In this document: piece by piece, positions 50,745-59,840 of the stretch | Layout of the letters: each line of letters begins with the position of its first letter | Numbering within the stretch: position 1 is the stretch's first letter | Source of the DNA: DASWJZ01 sp038211615 | GTDB taxonomy: Bacteria > Pseudomonadota > Alphaproteobacteria > Rhizobiales > Afifellaceae | Reading direction: 5' to 3' | DNA length: 64,000 bases | NCBI GenBank assembly: GCA_038211615.1 | Contig: JBBQVL010000001.1 | Coordinates: forward strand, 57,092-121,091 | Translations under genes and position numbers: made by a program | The notes under the pieces: generated by a model | The model's input: the letters and a program-made list of their open reading frames with translations, nothing else | Told to the model about the DNA's origin: nothing | Databases searched by the model: none

Positions 50745-51338
50745 ATGCCGACGCCCACCAAATCTCCGACGCCCGCGGCGCCCACCGCAAATCGCGAAGC
50801 GCAGCGGCTGCGCGTCAAGCTTCAGGAACTGTTTCGTGAAACGGAGTCGATCAGACGCGCCCTGACGGAGCGGAATAGCAAGATCGGGGCGAATTCAGTC
50901 ACGATCTCCCCGGTCGGACTCGCTGCAAGATCGCTTCGTGACCCTGATGCCAAGGCGCTGTCGGCGACCACTTCCTGGTGGCCCACGCGGGTCCTGCCTC
51001 AAAAGTCACTGGTGCCGCCTCCGGGACTGGGGGCGCTTAGTCTGCCGAGAGAGCAAAACGCTGTCGTGGGATTCATTGTGGTGGGAATGGGAGCCGAGAC
51101 GCTGGAGCGGATGGTCCAGCTCGTTTCGGTCTCCCAGCGGGCCCGAATGAACTTCATCCCGATCTTCTTCAGCAGCTCTACCGATTTCTCGAGCTTTCGA
51201 AGGCGCGGCTACGTCCTGGAATATGTCACAGCCGACGACGTGGACGGCGGCGGAGACCGCCTGCGCTACCTGGAAAGAAAATGGGGAGTGCAGTCGACCA
51301 TCGATCTGCGCGATGCTTCGGACGGCTCAACGCTCTAG
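50745..51338 (+). CDS. Protein of unknown function after the large GT
   Basis: A 197-residue protein starting 9 bases after the GT stop, so probably co-translated. A Pro/Thr/Ala-rich head and a helix REAQRLRVKLQELFRETESI precede a compact alpha/beta part: NAVVGFIVVGMGAETLERMV and MNFIPIFFSSSTDFSSFRRR. The last part looks Rossmann-like but no family is assigned. Confidence 0.6.
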   Translation: MPTPTKSPTPAAPTANREAQRLRVKLQELFRETESIRRALTERNSKIGANSVTISPVGLAARSLRDPDAKALSATTSWWPTRVLPQKSLVPPPGLGALSLPREQNAVVGFIVVGMGAETLERMVQLVSVSQRARMNFIPIFFSSSTDFSSFRRRGYVLEYVTADDVDGGGDRLRYLERKWGVQSTIDLRDASDGSTL

Positions 51339-51732
51339 ATCCGGAAACGGACGTCCAAAAGACTGTCCCACGGGCGAGCGAAGAAGGCTGGGCCAAAGCC
51401 TGCGCGAAGAACATCTCGACAATCGCACCGGTGACCGCCGCGCCGCGGGCTAACTCCCGAAGCGATGCGCCAACCGGCGCGCAGGCCTACCCGCCGTAAA
51501 GGGAAAACAATCCTTCCCCTTCTGCCGGGAGGGCACCCGGCAGGCCGCCCACCCGGCTCGCCCTTTATGAGATTCCTATAACGCCGCCCGGGTTCCCATC
51601 TCGAAAACCTATGCCTCGAATGGCAGATATTCGGCGTCGAAGTCCGGCGAAGACCTTCGGCGCGTTGCTGCAGGTCAATCCGCTCATCCACGAAAGGTCT
51701 ATTCTTCGCGCGACTTTGGAAAGGGCATTCCC
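51339..51732. other. Intergenic region before the kdp operon
   Basis: It holds a perfect inverted repeat at 51522-51543 and the probable kdp promoter region just before 51733. No gene is supported. KdpE sites cannot be recognised by eye. Confidence 0.4.
51522..51543. terminator. Perfect 8-bp hairpin upstream of kdp
   Basis: CTGCCGGG and CCCGGCAG pair around AGGGCA. It may terminate the GT operon or mark the kdp regulatory region; no T-run follows. Confidence 0.4.
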
Positions 51733-51816
51733 ATGCTGGACGTCATCCTCCTGGCTCTCGGCCTTGGTTTCTTCGCGCTGGCGGTCGCCTACGCGTTCGC
51801 CTGTGATCGGCTTTAG
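51733..51816 (+). CDS. 27-residue membrane peptide preceding kdpF
   Basis: ATG at 51733 with GGAAAGGG about 8 bases upstream. The product reads MLDVILLALGLGFFALAVAY and ends AFACDRL: one membrane span with an acidic start and a basic end. It ends 10 bases before the kdpF start. Peptides of this build ahead of kdpF are frequent in Rhizobiales and may be a second small subunit. Confidence 0.65.
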   Translation: MLDVILLALGLGFFALAVAYAFACDRL

Positions 51817-51826
51817 GGAGAGGACC

Positions 51827-51916
51827 ATGATCTTCGAATATTCGCTCGCCGGCATCGTGGCGGCCGGTCTGCTGATCTACCTGACGTACGCACTCCTTCG
51901 CCCGGAGCGGTTCTAG
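51827..51916 (+). CDS. kdpF: KdpF small subunit of the potassium pump
   Basis: A 29-residue single-span peptide (MIFEYSLAGIVAAGLLIYLT, ending LRPERF), with GGAGAGGA upstream. The 'GIxAxGLLxYLxYALLxPERF' pattern and its place directly before kdpA identify KdpF, which stabilises the KdpFABC complex in the inner membrane. Confidence 0.92.
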   Translation: MIFEYSLAGIVAAGLLIYLTYALLRPERF

Positions 51917-51930
51917 AGAGGCGCAAGACG

Positions 51931-53634
51931 ATGACGATCAACGGCTGGATTCAGATCCTCCTCTATTGCGCGATCGTGATCGCGCTGGCGAAGCCGCTCG
52001 GCTGGTACATGACGCGCGTCTTCTCGGGCGAGCGCACCCTGCTTACGCCTGTGCTTCGCCCCGTCGAGGCGGTTCTCTATCGTGCGAGCGGCGTCGATGA
52101 GAACGGCGAGCAGCATTGGCTCACCTACACGGTGGCGATGCTCCTGTTTAATCTCGGCGGGTTCCTCGTCCTTTATGCGATCCTGCGCCTGCAGGGGTTT
52201 CTCCCTTTCAATCCCGCCGGCATGGGCGCCGTCCCCGAAGCGCTGTCCTTCAACACCGCCGTAAGCTTCACCACCAACACCAACTGGCAGAACTACGGCG
52301 GCGAGAGCACGCTTTCCTACCTGACGCAGATGTTGGGCCTGACACCGCACAACTTCCTGTCGGCGGCAACCGGCATCGTGCTGGCCGTCGCCCTCATCCG
52401 CGGATTTGCCAGAGGGTCAGCCCGTAGCGTGGGGAATTTCTGGGTCGATGTCACCCGGTGCACCCTCTACATCCTCCTGCCCGTCTGTGTGCCGTTCGCC
52501 CTCTTCCTGGTCTGGCAGGGCATTCCGCAGACCCTCGGCGCCTACGTTGACGCGACGACGCTTGAAGGCGGCAGGCAGACGATCGCACTCGGTCCGGTCG
52601 CCTCGCAGGTCGCCATCAAGATGCTCGGCACAAACGGTGGCGGATTCTTCAATGCCAATGCCGCCCACCCGTTCGAGAATCCGACCGCGCTGTCCAACCT
52701 TGTCCAGATGGTCTCGATCTTCGCGATCGGCGCCGGCCTCACCAACGTCTTCGGCAGGATGGTCGGCAACCAGCGACAGGGCTGGGCGATCTTCGCCGCC
52801 ATGGGGGTTCTGTTCATTGCCGGGGTCGCGGTCTGCTACTGGGCGGAAGCCAACGGCACGACGGCCCTGCATGCGCTCGGTCTCACCGGCGGCAACATGG
52901 AGGGCAAGGAGGTCCGCTTCGGCATCGTCCTCTCGTCACTCTTCGCCGTGATCACGACGGCCGCCTCCTGCGGCGCGGTCAATGCCATGCACGACTCCTT
53001 CACCGCCCTCGGCGGCATGATCCCGCTGATCAACATCCAGCTCGGCGAGATCATCATTGGTGGCGTCGGCGCCGGTCTCTACGGCATGCTCCTGTTCGTC
53101 ATCGTCGCCATCTTCGTTTCCGGCCTGATGGTCGGCCGGACGCCGGAATATGTCGGCAAGAAGATCGAGGCGAAGGAAGTCAAGATGGCAATGCTCGCCA
53201 TCCTGGTCCTGCCGCTGATGATCCTCGGCTGGACTGCTGTCGCCGCGGTGATCCCCTCGGCGATCGCCTCCGTCGCCAATCCCGGGCCGCACGGCTTCTC
53301 TGAAATTCTCTACCTGTTCAGTTCGAGCACCGGGAACAACGGCTCGGCGTTCGGCGGCATCACCGGCAACACCGATTTCTACAACATCACCGGCGCCGTC
53401 GCGATGTTCGTAGGCCGGTTCTTCATGATCATCCCGGCGATGGCGGTTGCTGGGTCGCTCGCGGCCAAGAAATCGGTCGCGGCCTCCGTAGGCACATTCC
53501 CGACCACGGGTGGCCTGTTCGTCGGATTGCTGGTCGGCGTCATCCTGATCATCGGCGGCCTGACCTTCTTCCCGGCGCTGGCCCTCGGACCCATCGTCGA
53601 ACACCTGGCGATGACCGCGAACACCCTCTTTTAG
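51931..53634 (+). CDS. kdpA: KdpA potassium-binding channel-like subunit
   Basis: A 567-residue membrane subunit that selects potassium. Ten or so helices are visible. The selectivity-filter-related loops are present: VSFTTNTNWQNYGGESTLSY, MLGTNGGGFFNANAAHPFEN and SSSTGNNGSAFGGITGN. It starts 14 bases after kdpF. The length matches the family. Confidence 0.97.
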   Translation: MTINGWIQILLYCAIVIALAKPLGWYMTRVFSGERTLLTPVLRPVEAVLYRASGVDENGEQHWLTYTVAMLLFNLGGFLVLYAILRLQGFLPFNPAGMGAVPEALSFNTAVSFTTNTNWQNYGGESTLSYLTQMLGLTPHNFLSAATGIVLAVALIRGFARGSARSVGNFWVDVTRCTLYILLPVCVPFALFLVWQGIPQTLGAYVDATTLEGGRQTIALGPVASQVAIKMLGTNGGGFFNANAAHPFENPTALSNLVQMVSIFAIGAGLTNVFGRMVGNQRQGWAIFAAMGVLFIAGVAVCYWAEANGTTALHALGLTGGNMEGKEVRFGIVLSSLFAVITTAASCGAVNAMHDSFTALGGMIPLINIQLGEIIIGGVGAGLYGMLLFVIVAIFVSGLMVGRTPEYVGKKIEAKEVKMAMLAILVLPLMILGWTAVAAVIPSAIASVANPGPHGFSEILYLFSSSTGNNGSAFGGITGNTDFYNITGAVAMFVGRFFMIIPAMAVAGSLAAKKSVAASVGTFPTTGGLFVGLLVGVILIIGGLTFFPALALGPIVEHLAMTANTLF

Positions 53635-53659
53635 CCGTCACCGGCTCCGGAGTTCCTCC

Positions 53660-55774
53660 ATGGCAACCTCCACCCTGCGCAAACAAGCGCCCGTCACCGC
53701 ACTCCTCGATCCGAGGATCGTGTGGCCCGCGGTCGGCTCGGCCTTCGTCAAGCTCGACCCGCGTACGCTGATCCGAAACCCCGTGATGTTCGTGCTCGAG
53801 GTGGTGACCGCGCTCACGACAGTGATCCTTCTTCGCGACCTGTTCGCCGGCGGGACGAGCCTCGGCTTCGAGTTTCAGATCGCCTTGTGGCTCTGGTTCA
53901 CGGTGCTGTTCGCCAATTTCGCGGAGGCCGTCGCCGAGGGGCGCGGCAAGGCGCAAGCCGAATCGCTGCGGCGGACGCGCACGGAAACCCAGGCGAAGCT
54001 CCTTACCGGAACAGACCGCGCCAAATTCAAGCTGGTCCCCGGCACCGGTCTGAAAGTCGGCGATGTCGTCCTGGTTGAGGCGGGCGACACGATCCCCTCC
54101 GATGGCGAGGTCATCGAGGGCATCGCCTCGGTGAACGAGGCGGCGATCACGGGCGAATCTGCGCCGGTCATTCGCGAGTCCGGAGGCGACCGTTCGGCGG
54201 TGACCGGAGGCACGCAGGTTCTCTCGGACTGGATCAGGGTCCGGATCACGGCGGCGCAAGGTTCAACCTTCATCGACCGCATGATCAAGCTCGTCGAAGG
54301 GGCGGAGCGTCAAAAGACGCCGAACGAGATAGCGCTCAACATTCTGCTGATCGGGCTGACGATCATCTTCGTCTTCGCCACCGCATCAATCCCAGCCTTT
54401 GTGCACTACGCCGGCGGGTCCATCTCCATCGTGGTGCTCGTTGCGCTTTTCGTGACGCTGATCCCGACGACGATCGGAGCGCTCCTTTCGGCGATCGGCA
54501 TTGCCGGCATGGACCGCCTCGTCCGTTTCAATGTGCTCGCCATGTCGGGCCGTGCGGTGGAAGCCGCGGGCGACGTGGACACGCTTCTCCTCGACAAGAC
54601 CGGCACCATCACGCTCGGCAATCGGCAAGCGAGCGAGTTCAGGCCGGTGCGGGGTGTGACCGAGCAGGAACTGGCGGATGCCGCTCAGATGGCGTCGCTG
54701 GCGGACGAAACGCCTGAGGGCCGCTCCATCGTCGTGCTGGCGAAGGAGCAATACGGGATCCGTGGCCGTGAACTCGCCGACCTCAAGGGCAATTTCATCC
54801 CCTTCACGGCCCAGACGCGCATGAGCGGGATGGAAGTGGGAACATCGTGGGTCCGAAAGGGCGCCGTCGATGCGATACTGGCCTATCTGAACGGACTGCC
54901 GGCCGGCGTTGGCCCCGCCGGCACGGTTCGGACCTCGCAGCCGGCAGTGAGCGCGGAAACGGCTCGGGAGATCAACACGATTGCCGAAGCGATCGCAAAA
55001 TCGGGCGGCACGCCGCTCGCCGTGGCGCGGGACGGCAAGCTGCTTGGCGTCATTCACCTGAAAGACATCGTCAAGGGCGGCATCCGCGAGAGGTTCGCAG
55101 AGCTCAGGCGCATGGGGATCCGCACGGTGATGATTACGGGCGACAACCCGATGACGGCCGCGGCTATCGCGGCCGAGGCCGGCGTAGATGATTTTCTGTC
55201 GCAGGCCACGCCCGAGGACAAGCTGCGACTGATCCGCGACGAGCAGGCCAAGGGGAAGCTGGTCGCCATGTGTGGCGACGGAACCAATGACGCGCCTGCG
55301 CTCGCCCAGGCCGACGTCGGCGTTGCCATGAACACCGGCACGGTCGCGGCACGCGAGGCCGGCAACATGGTCGACCTGGATTCCAATCCGACGAAGCTCA
55401 TCGAGGTGGTCGAGATCGGGAAGCAGCTGCTGATGACGCGGGGTTCGCTCACCACGTTCTCGATCGCGAACGACGTCGCCAAGTATTTCGCCATCATCCC
55501 GGCGATGTTCGTGGCGTTCTACCCGCAATTGCAGGTCTTGAACATCATGGGCCTCGGGAGCCCGCAGAGCGCCATCCTCTCGGCAATCATCTTCAATGCG
55601 CTTGTCATCATCGCCCTCATCCCGCTGGCGCTGAAGGGCGTCTCGTATCGCCCGGTGGGCGCCGCTGAACTCCTTCGACGCAACCTGCTCGTCTACGGCG
55701 TCGGCGGCATCGTCGTTCCATTCATCGGCATCAAGGCAATCGACCTTCTGGTCGGCGCCTTGCACCTCGTCTGA
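53660..55774 (+). CDS. kdpB: KdpB P-type ATPase subunit
   Basis: A 704-residue catalytic subunit that drives potassium uptake. The actuator motif AITGESAPVIRES, the phosphorylation site DTLLLDKTGTITLGN and the hinge MCGDGTNDAPALAQADVGVA are intact. The membrane segment VTLIPTTIGALLSAIG carries the Pro motif of P-type ATPases. It follows kdpA by 25 bases. Confidence 0.97.
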   Translation: MATSTLRKQAPVTALLDPRIVWPAVGSAFVKLDPRTLIRNPVMFVLEVVTALTTVILLRDLFAGGTSLGFEFQIALWLWFTVLFANFAEAVAEGRGKAQAESLRRTRTETQAKLLTGTDRAKFKLVPGTGLKVGDVVLVEAGDTIPSDGEVIEGIASVNEAAITGESAPVIRESGGDRSAVTGGTQVLSDWIRVRITAAQGSTFIDRMIKLVEGAERQKTPNEIALNILLIGLTIIFVFATASIPAFVHYAGGSISIVVLVALFVTLIPTTIGALLSAIGIAGMDRLVRFNVLAMSGRAVEAAGDVDTLLLDKTGTITLGNRQASEFRPVRGVTEQELADAAQMASLADETPEGRSIVVLAKEQYGIRGRELADLKGNFIPFTAQTRMSGMEVGTSWVRKGAVDAILAYLNGLPAGVGPAGTVRTSQPAVSAETAREINTIAEAIAKSGGTPLAVARDGKLLGVIHLKDIVKGGIRERFAELRRMGIRTVMITGDNPMTAAAIAAEAGVDDFLSQATPEDKLRLIRDEQAKGKLVAMCGDGTNDAPALAQADVGVAMNTGTVAAREAGNMVDLDSNPTKLIEVVEIGKQLLMTRGSLTTFSIANDVAKYFAIIPAMFVAFYPQLQVLNIMGLGSPQSAILSAIIFNALVIIALIPLALKGVSYRPVGAAELLRRNLLVYGVGGIVVPFIGIKAIDLLVGALHLV

Positions 55775-55785
55775 GGAGAAGCGCC

Positions 55786-56355
55786 ATGTTGAGAGAAGTC
55801 CGCCCCGCCATAGTGCTCGTGGTCGCGCTCACGCTGATCACCGGTCTCGCCTACCCGCTGGCCATGACCGGGATCGCCGGCGTGATCTTCCCCGTTCAGG
55901 CAAGGGGGAGCCTGATCGAGCGAGACGGAAAGATCGTCGGCTCCGCGTTGATCGGCGAGATGTTCACCAGCGACCGTTACTTCCATGGCCGGCCGTCAGC
56001 CGCCGGCGATGGGTACAACGCCGCTGCTTCGGGCGGGTCCAACCTCGGCCCCACCAATGCCAGGCTGATCGACCGCGTGACTGCGGATGTGGCGGCCCTG
56101 AAGGCGGAGAATCCGGGCGCTCCCGTGCCGATTGATCTCGTGACGACATCCGGCAGCGGCCTCGATCCGGACATTTCCCCTGAAGCCGCGCTATTCCAGG
56201 CGCCGCGCATTGCGCAGGCGCGCAATCTTCCTGAAGATCGCCTGCGACAGCTGGTCTTGGAAAACACTCAAGGTCGGTTCCTCGGCCTGCTGGGCGAGCC
56301 CCGCGTGAACGTGCTGGCGATCAATCTGGCGTTGGACCGCGCGGCGGCGCCCTGA
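55786..56355 (+). CDS. kdpC: KdpC stabilising subunit
   Basis: A 189-residue single-span periplasmic subunit. After the membrane helix (about 9-30) come QARGSLIERDGKIVGSALIG, DRYFHGRPSAAGDGYNAAA and SGSGLDPDISPEAALFQAPR, the classical KdpC motifs. It follows kdpB by 11 bases. Confidence 0.96.
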   Translation: MLREVRPAIVLVVALTLITGLAYPLAMTGIAGVIFPVQARGSLIERDGKIVGSALIGEMFTSDRYFHGRPSAAGDGYNAAASGGSNLGPTNARLIDRVTADVAALKAENPGAPVPIDLVTTSGSGLDPDISPEAALFQAPRIAQARNLPEDRLRQLVLENTQGRFLGLLGEPRVNVLAINLALDRAAAP

Positions 56356-56396
56356 AGTGTTGCAGGTCACCTGCCACTGAACGAACCCGGGGCGTG

Positions 56397-59117
56397 ATGT
56401 CGGATCAGCGAAGGGACAACGGTCTGCGGCCCTCGCCGGAAGCCTTGCTGGAGGAGGCGAGGCGAGAAGAGACGCGCGCGGGCAAGCTCAGAATCTTCGT
56501 TGGAGCCGCGCCGGGCGTCGGCAAGACCTATGAGATGCTGCAGACCGCACGCGCGCGGAAGAACGACGGCTACGACATCGTTGTTGGCGTCGTGGAAACC
56601 CATGGTCGAAAGGAGACGGAGGCCCTGCTGGAGGGCTTCGAAATCATCCCCACGAAGCGCATCGACTACAAGGGGCAGCAACTCGAGGAGATGGACCTCG
56701 ATGCCCTGATTGCCCGACACCCGCAGATTGCCCTCGTCGACGAGCTTGCACACACCAACGCGGCGGGAAGCCGTCACCCCAAACGCTACCTCGATGTCGA
56801 AGAACTCCTGAATCGGGGCATCGACGTCCACACGACGGTCAATATTCAACATATCGAGAGCCTGAACGACGTCATTGCCCAGATCACCGGGGTGCGCGTT
56901 CGCGAGACGGTCCCGGATGCCGTCTTCGATCGCGCCAATGCGGTCGAACTCGTCGACCTGACGCCCGACGATCTGATCCAGCGTCTGAAAGAAGGAAAGA
57001 TCTACCTTCCGAAGCAAGCCGAGCGCGCGTTGGCGCACTTCTTCTCACCGGCGAATCTGACGGCGCTGCGAGAAATAGCGTTGCGGCGGACAGCCGATCG
57101 CGTCGACGAAGAACTGATGAATCAGATGCAGGCCCGGGCAATTCCGGGGCCGTGGGCCGCGGGAGAGCGTGTCCTTGTCTGCGTCGGCGAGGATCCTCGC
57201 GCCGCCGGACTCGTGCGCTATGCCAAGCGACTGGCCGATCGCCTCCATGCACCGTGGACGGCGATCTCCGTGGAGGCCCGCCGCAGCCTGCGACTTACCG
57301 AAGAGCAGCGCGACCGCATAGCCGATACGCTGCGTCTGGCGGAGGGACTCGGAGGAGAAGCGGTTACGGTCCCAGGGGGTGACCGCATCGCTGATGACGT
57401 GCTTGCCTACGCGCGCCCGAACAACATCACGCAGATCATCATCGGCAAGTCGACGCGCACGCGGTGGTTCGAGATCCTCTACGGCTCGGTCGTGCACGAA
57501 CTGTTGCGCAAGTCGGGCAATATCAGCGTCCACGTCATCGCCGGCGAGGAACTTGCCGTCGAGCGTATCTCGAAGAAGACGGTGAGCACGACTGAGCGGT
57601 CACCATCCCTGGAGGCTCGCCCCTATGTGGTCGCGCTCCTGGCGGTTGGCGCAGCACTCGGCGTCGGCGAAGCAATCCAGCCGTGGGTCGGAATCGAGAA
57701 TGTCGATCTGGTCTTCCTGGCGGGGATTGTGGCAGTTGCTGTACGCCTTGGATTGCTGCCGTCCATCCTTGCCAGCCTCGCCTCTTCGCTCACCTACAAT
57801 TTCTTCTTTCTGCCGCCGATCTACACCTTCACCATTTCCGATCCGAAAAACCTCGCGGCGTTGTTCTTCTTCACCGTGGTGGCGATTGTGATCTCCAATA
57901 TCGCCGCGCGTGGGCGCGCCCAGATTGTTACCGCTCGGGAACGGGTTCGCGCCGTCGAGTCCCTGTATTTGTTCAGCCGCAAGCTCGCCGGGGTCGGCGG
58001 CCTCGACGACGTTCTCTGGGCGACCGCCTATCAGATCGCCCTGATGCTCAAGGTGCGGGTCGTGCTGCTGTTGCCGGAAGATGGCTCAGTCGCGGTCAAG
58101 GTGGGCTATCCGCCCGAAGACATTCTCGGCGAAGCTGACATTGCGGCCGCCAAGTGGTCCTGGCTGAACGATCGGCCGGCGGGGCGCGGTTCGGACACGT
58201 TGCCTGGCGCGAGGCGCCTCTTCCTGCCCATGCGCACCGGCCGCGGTGCAATCGGCGTCATCGGCATCGACAGTGACAAATCAGGTCCGTTCCTGAGCCC
58301 CGATGAGCGCCGCCTGATCGATGCCCTGATCGATCAAGGCGCCCTGGCGATCGAGCGCGTGCTTCTTGTGGAGGAGATGAACCGGGTCAGGCGCACAGAC
58401 GAGACCGATCGGCTGCGTGCCGCCCTCCTCACGTCAATCTCTCACGACCTCAAGACGCCTCTTGCGGCCATTCTCGGAACTGCCGGGACGCTGCGGGACC
58501 TCTCGGGCAAGCTCAGCGACGCCGAGAGGATCGATCTTCTCGCGACGATCATCGATGAGTCGGAGCGCCTCAATCGGTTCATCGCAAACCTTCTGGACAT
58601 GACGAAGCTTGAAGCGGGCGCCGTCGCTCCGAATGCCGCGCTTCACGATCTCGGCGAAATCGTCGGAAGCGCACTTCGACGCGCCGGCAAGATCCTGGGC
58701 CGCCATCACATCGATCTCGACCTTTCCGCCGACCTGCCGATGCTGAACCTGGATGCCGTTCTCTTCGAACAGGCGCTCTTCAATCTTCTCGACAACGCGG
58801 CCAAGTATGCGCCCGCCGGCACGACGATTCGCATTCAGGCCTGGCGCGACCGGGAGTCGGTCTGTCTGCGGGTTCTGGATGAGGGCGAAGGGATTCCGCC
58901 TGGAGACGTGGAGCACATCTTCGACAAGTTCTACCGGGCGCAGAAAGGCGATCACGTGCGCGCCGGAACCGGCTTAGGTCTCGCGATCGCTCGTGGCTTC
59001 GTTGAGGCGATGCATGGAGCGTTGTCGGCGGCCAATCGCACGGATCGCGCCGGAGCAGTCTTCACCATCACCCTGCCGGTTCCGCCGGGAAGTCAGACAC
59101 TGGACACCGCGGTATGA
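56397..59117 (+). CDS. kdpD: KdpD sensor histidine kinase
   Basis: 906 residues from the ATG at 56397 (a GTG at 56394 is also possible), close to the usual ~890-900. An amino-terminal KdpD domain with Walker A VGAAPGVGKTYEML and LVDELAHTNAAGSRHPKRY is followed by a Usp domain. Four membrane helices (about residues 405-500) and a GAF-like part follow. The kinase core has His in TSISHDLKTPLAAILG, the N-box FNLLDNAAKYAPAG and GTGLGLAIARGFVEAMHG. It senses low potassium or turgor and phosphorylates KdpE. Confidence 0.97.
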   Translation: MSDQRRDNGLRPSPEALLEEARREETRAGKLRIFVGAAPGVGKTYEMLQTARARKNDGYDIVVGVVETHGRKETEALLEGFEIIPTKRIDYKGQQLEEMDLDALIARHPQIALVDELAHTNAAGSRHPKRYLDVEELLNRGIDVHTTVNIQHIESLNDVIAQITGVRVRETVPDAVFDRANAVELVDLTPDDLIQRLKEGKIYLPKQAERALAHFFSPANLTALREIALRRTADRVDEELMNQMQARAIPGPWAAGERVLVCVGEDPRAAGLVRYAKRLADRLHAPWTAISVEARRSLRLTEEQRDRIADTLRLAEGLGGEAVTVPGGDRIADDVLAYARPNNITQIIIGKSTRTRWFEILYGSVVHELLRKSGNISVHVIAGEELAVERISKKTVSTTERSPSLEARPYVVALLAVGAALGVGEAIQPWVGIENVDLVFLAGIVAVAVRLGLLPSILASLASSLTYNFFFLPPIYTFTISDPKNLAALFFFTVVAIVISNIAARGRAQIVTARERVRAVESLYLFSRKLAGVGGLDDVLWATAYQIALMLKVRVVLLLPEDGSVAVKVGYPPEDILGEADIAAAKWSWLNDRPAGRGSDTLPGARRLFLPMRTGRGAIGVIGIDSDKSGPFLSPDERRLIDALIDQGALAIERVLLVEEMNRVRRTDETDRLRAALLTSISHDLKTPLAAILGTAGTLRDLSGKLSDAERIDLLATIIDESERLNRFIANLLDMTKLEAGAVAPNAALHDLGEIVGSALRRAGKILGRHHIDLDLSADLPMLNLDAVLFEQALFNLLDNAAKYAPAGTTIRIQAWRDRESVCLRVLDEGEGIPPGDVEHIFDKFYRAQKGDHVRAGTGLGLAIARGFVEAMHGALSAANRTDRAGAVFTITLPVPPGSQTLDTAV

Positions 59118-59803
59118 CAGCTGCTCCGATCAAGGTTCTGGTCATCGACGACGAGCCGCCGATCCGCAAGCTGCTGCGGATGGGATTGAGCACGCAGGGC
59201 TACGAGATACTGGAAGCATCGAACGGCAAGAATGCCCTCGAATCCCTCGCCCAAGACCCGGACCTGGTCATCCTGGACCTTGGGCTGCCGGACATAGGGG
59301 GGCTTGACCTGTTGCGAACGATACGAGCCCGCAACGAGCGTGTTCCAATCGTCGTGCTCTCCAGTCGCGGCGACGAAGGGGCCAAGGTCGAAGCGCTCGA
59401 TCTCGGGGCCGACGACTACGTCACCAAGCCCTTTGGAATGGACGAACTGCTCGCGCGAATGCGCGCGGCGCTACGCCATCAGCTCCAGGTTCATGGTGAG
59501 CGACCCGTCTTTCGCGTCGGCGATCTCTCGGTGGACCTGGTCCGCCGCATCGTCCGGGTACACGGCGAGGACGTAAAGCTGTCTCCCAAGGAATACGAGC
59601 TCCTGCGTGTCCTGGTGCAGCACGCCGGCAAGGTGCTGACGCACAAATTCCTGCTCGGCGCGCTGTGGGACACTCTGACGGACGCGCAGTATCTGCGCGT
59701 CTACGTGCGGCAGCTACGACAGAAGATCGAACCCGATCCCGAACGCCCGCAATATATTCTGACGGAAACCGGCATCGGCTACCGTCTGCGCGCACCTGAG
59801 TGA
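59114..59803 (+). CDS. kdpE: KdpE response regulator
   Basis: A 229-residue OmpR-type regulator overlapping kdpD by 4 bases (ATGA). The phosphorylation Asp is in DLVILDLGLPDIGG and the conserved Lys in DDYVTKPFGMDELLARM. A winged helix (KLSPKEYELLRVLVQHAGKV, YVRQLRQKIEPDPERPQYIL) should bind upstream of kdpF or the peptide gene before it. Confidence 0.96.
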   Translation: MTAAPIKVLVIDDEPPIRKLLRMGLSTQGYEILEASNGKNALESLAQDPDLVILDLGLPDIGGLDLLRTIRARNERVPIVVLSSRGDEGAKVEALDLGADDYVTKPFGMDELLARMRAALRHQLQVHGERPVFRVGDLSVDLVRRIVRVHGEDVKLSPKEYELLRVLVQHAGKVLTHKFLLGALWDTLTDAQYLRVYVRQLRQKIEPDPERPQYILTETGIGYRLRAPE

Positions 59804-59840
59804 GCCCAGGCCTCCGAGCAACATCAACGACTTTCTCGCT

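Noticed and set aside
54386..55765. 459-codon minus-strand frame
   Set aside because: It is antisense to kdpB, whose motifs are all intact.
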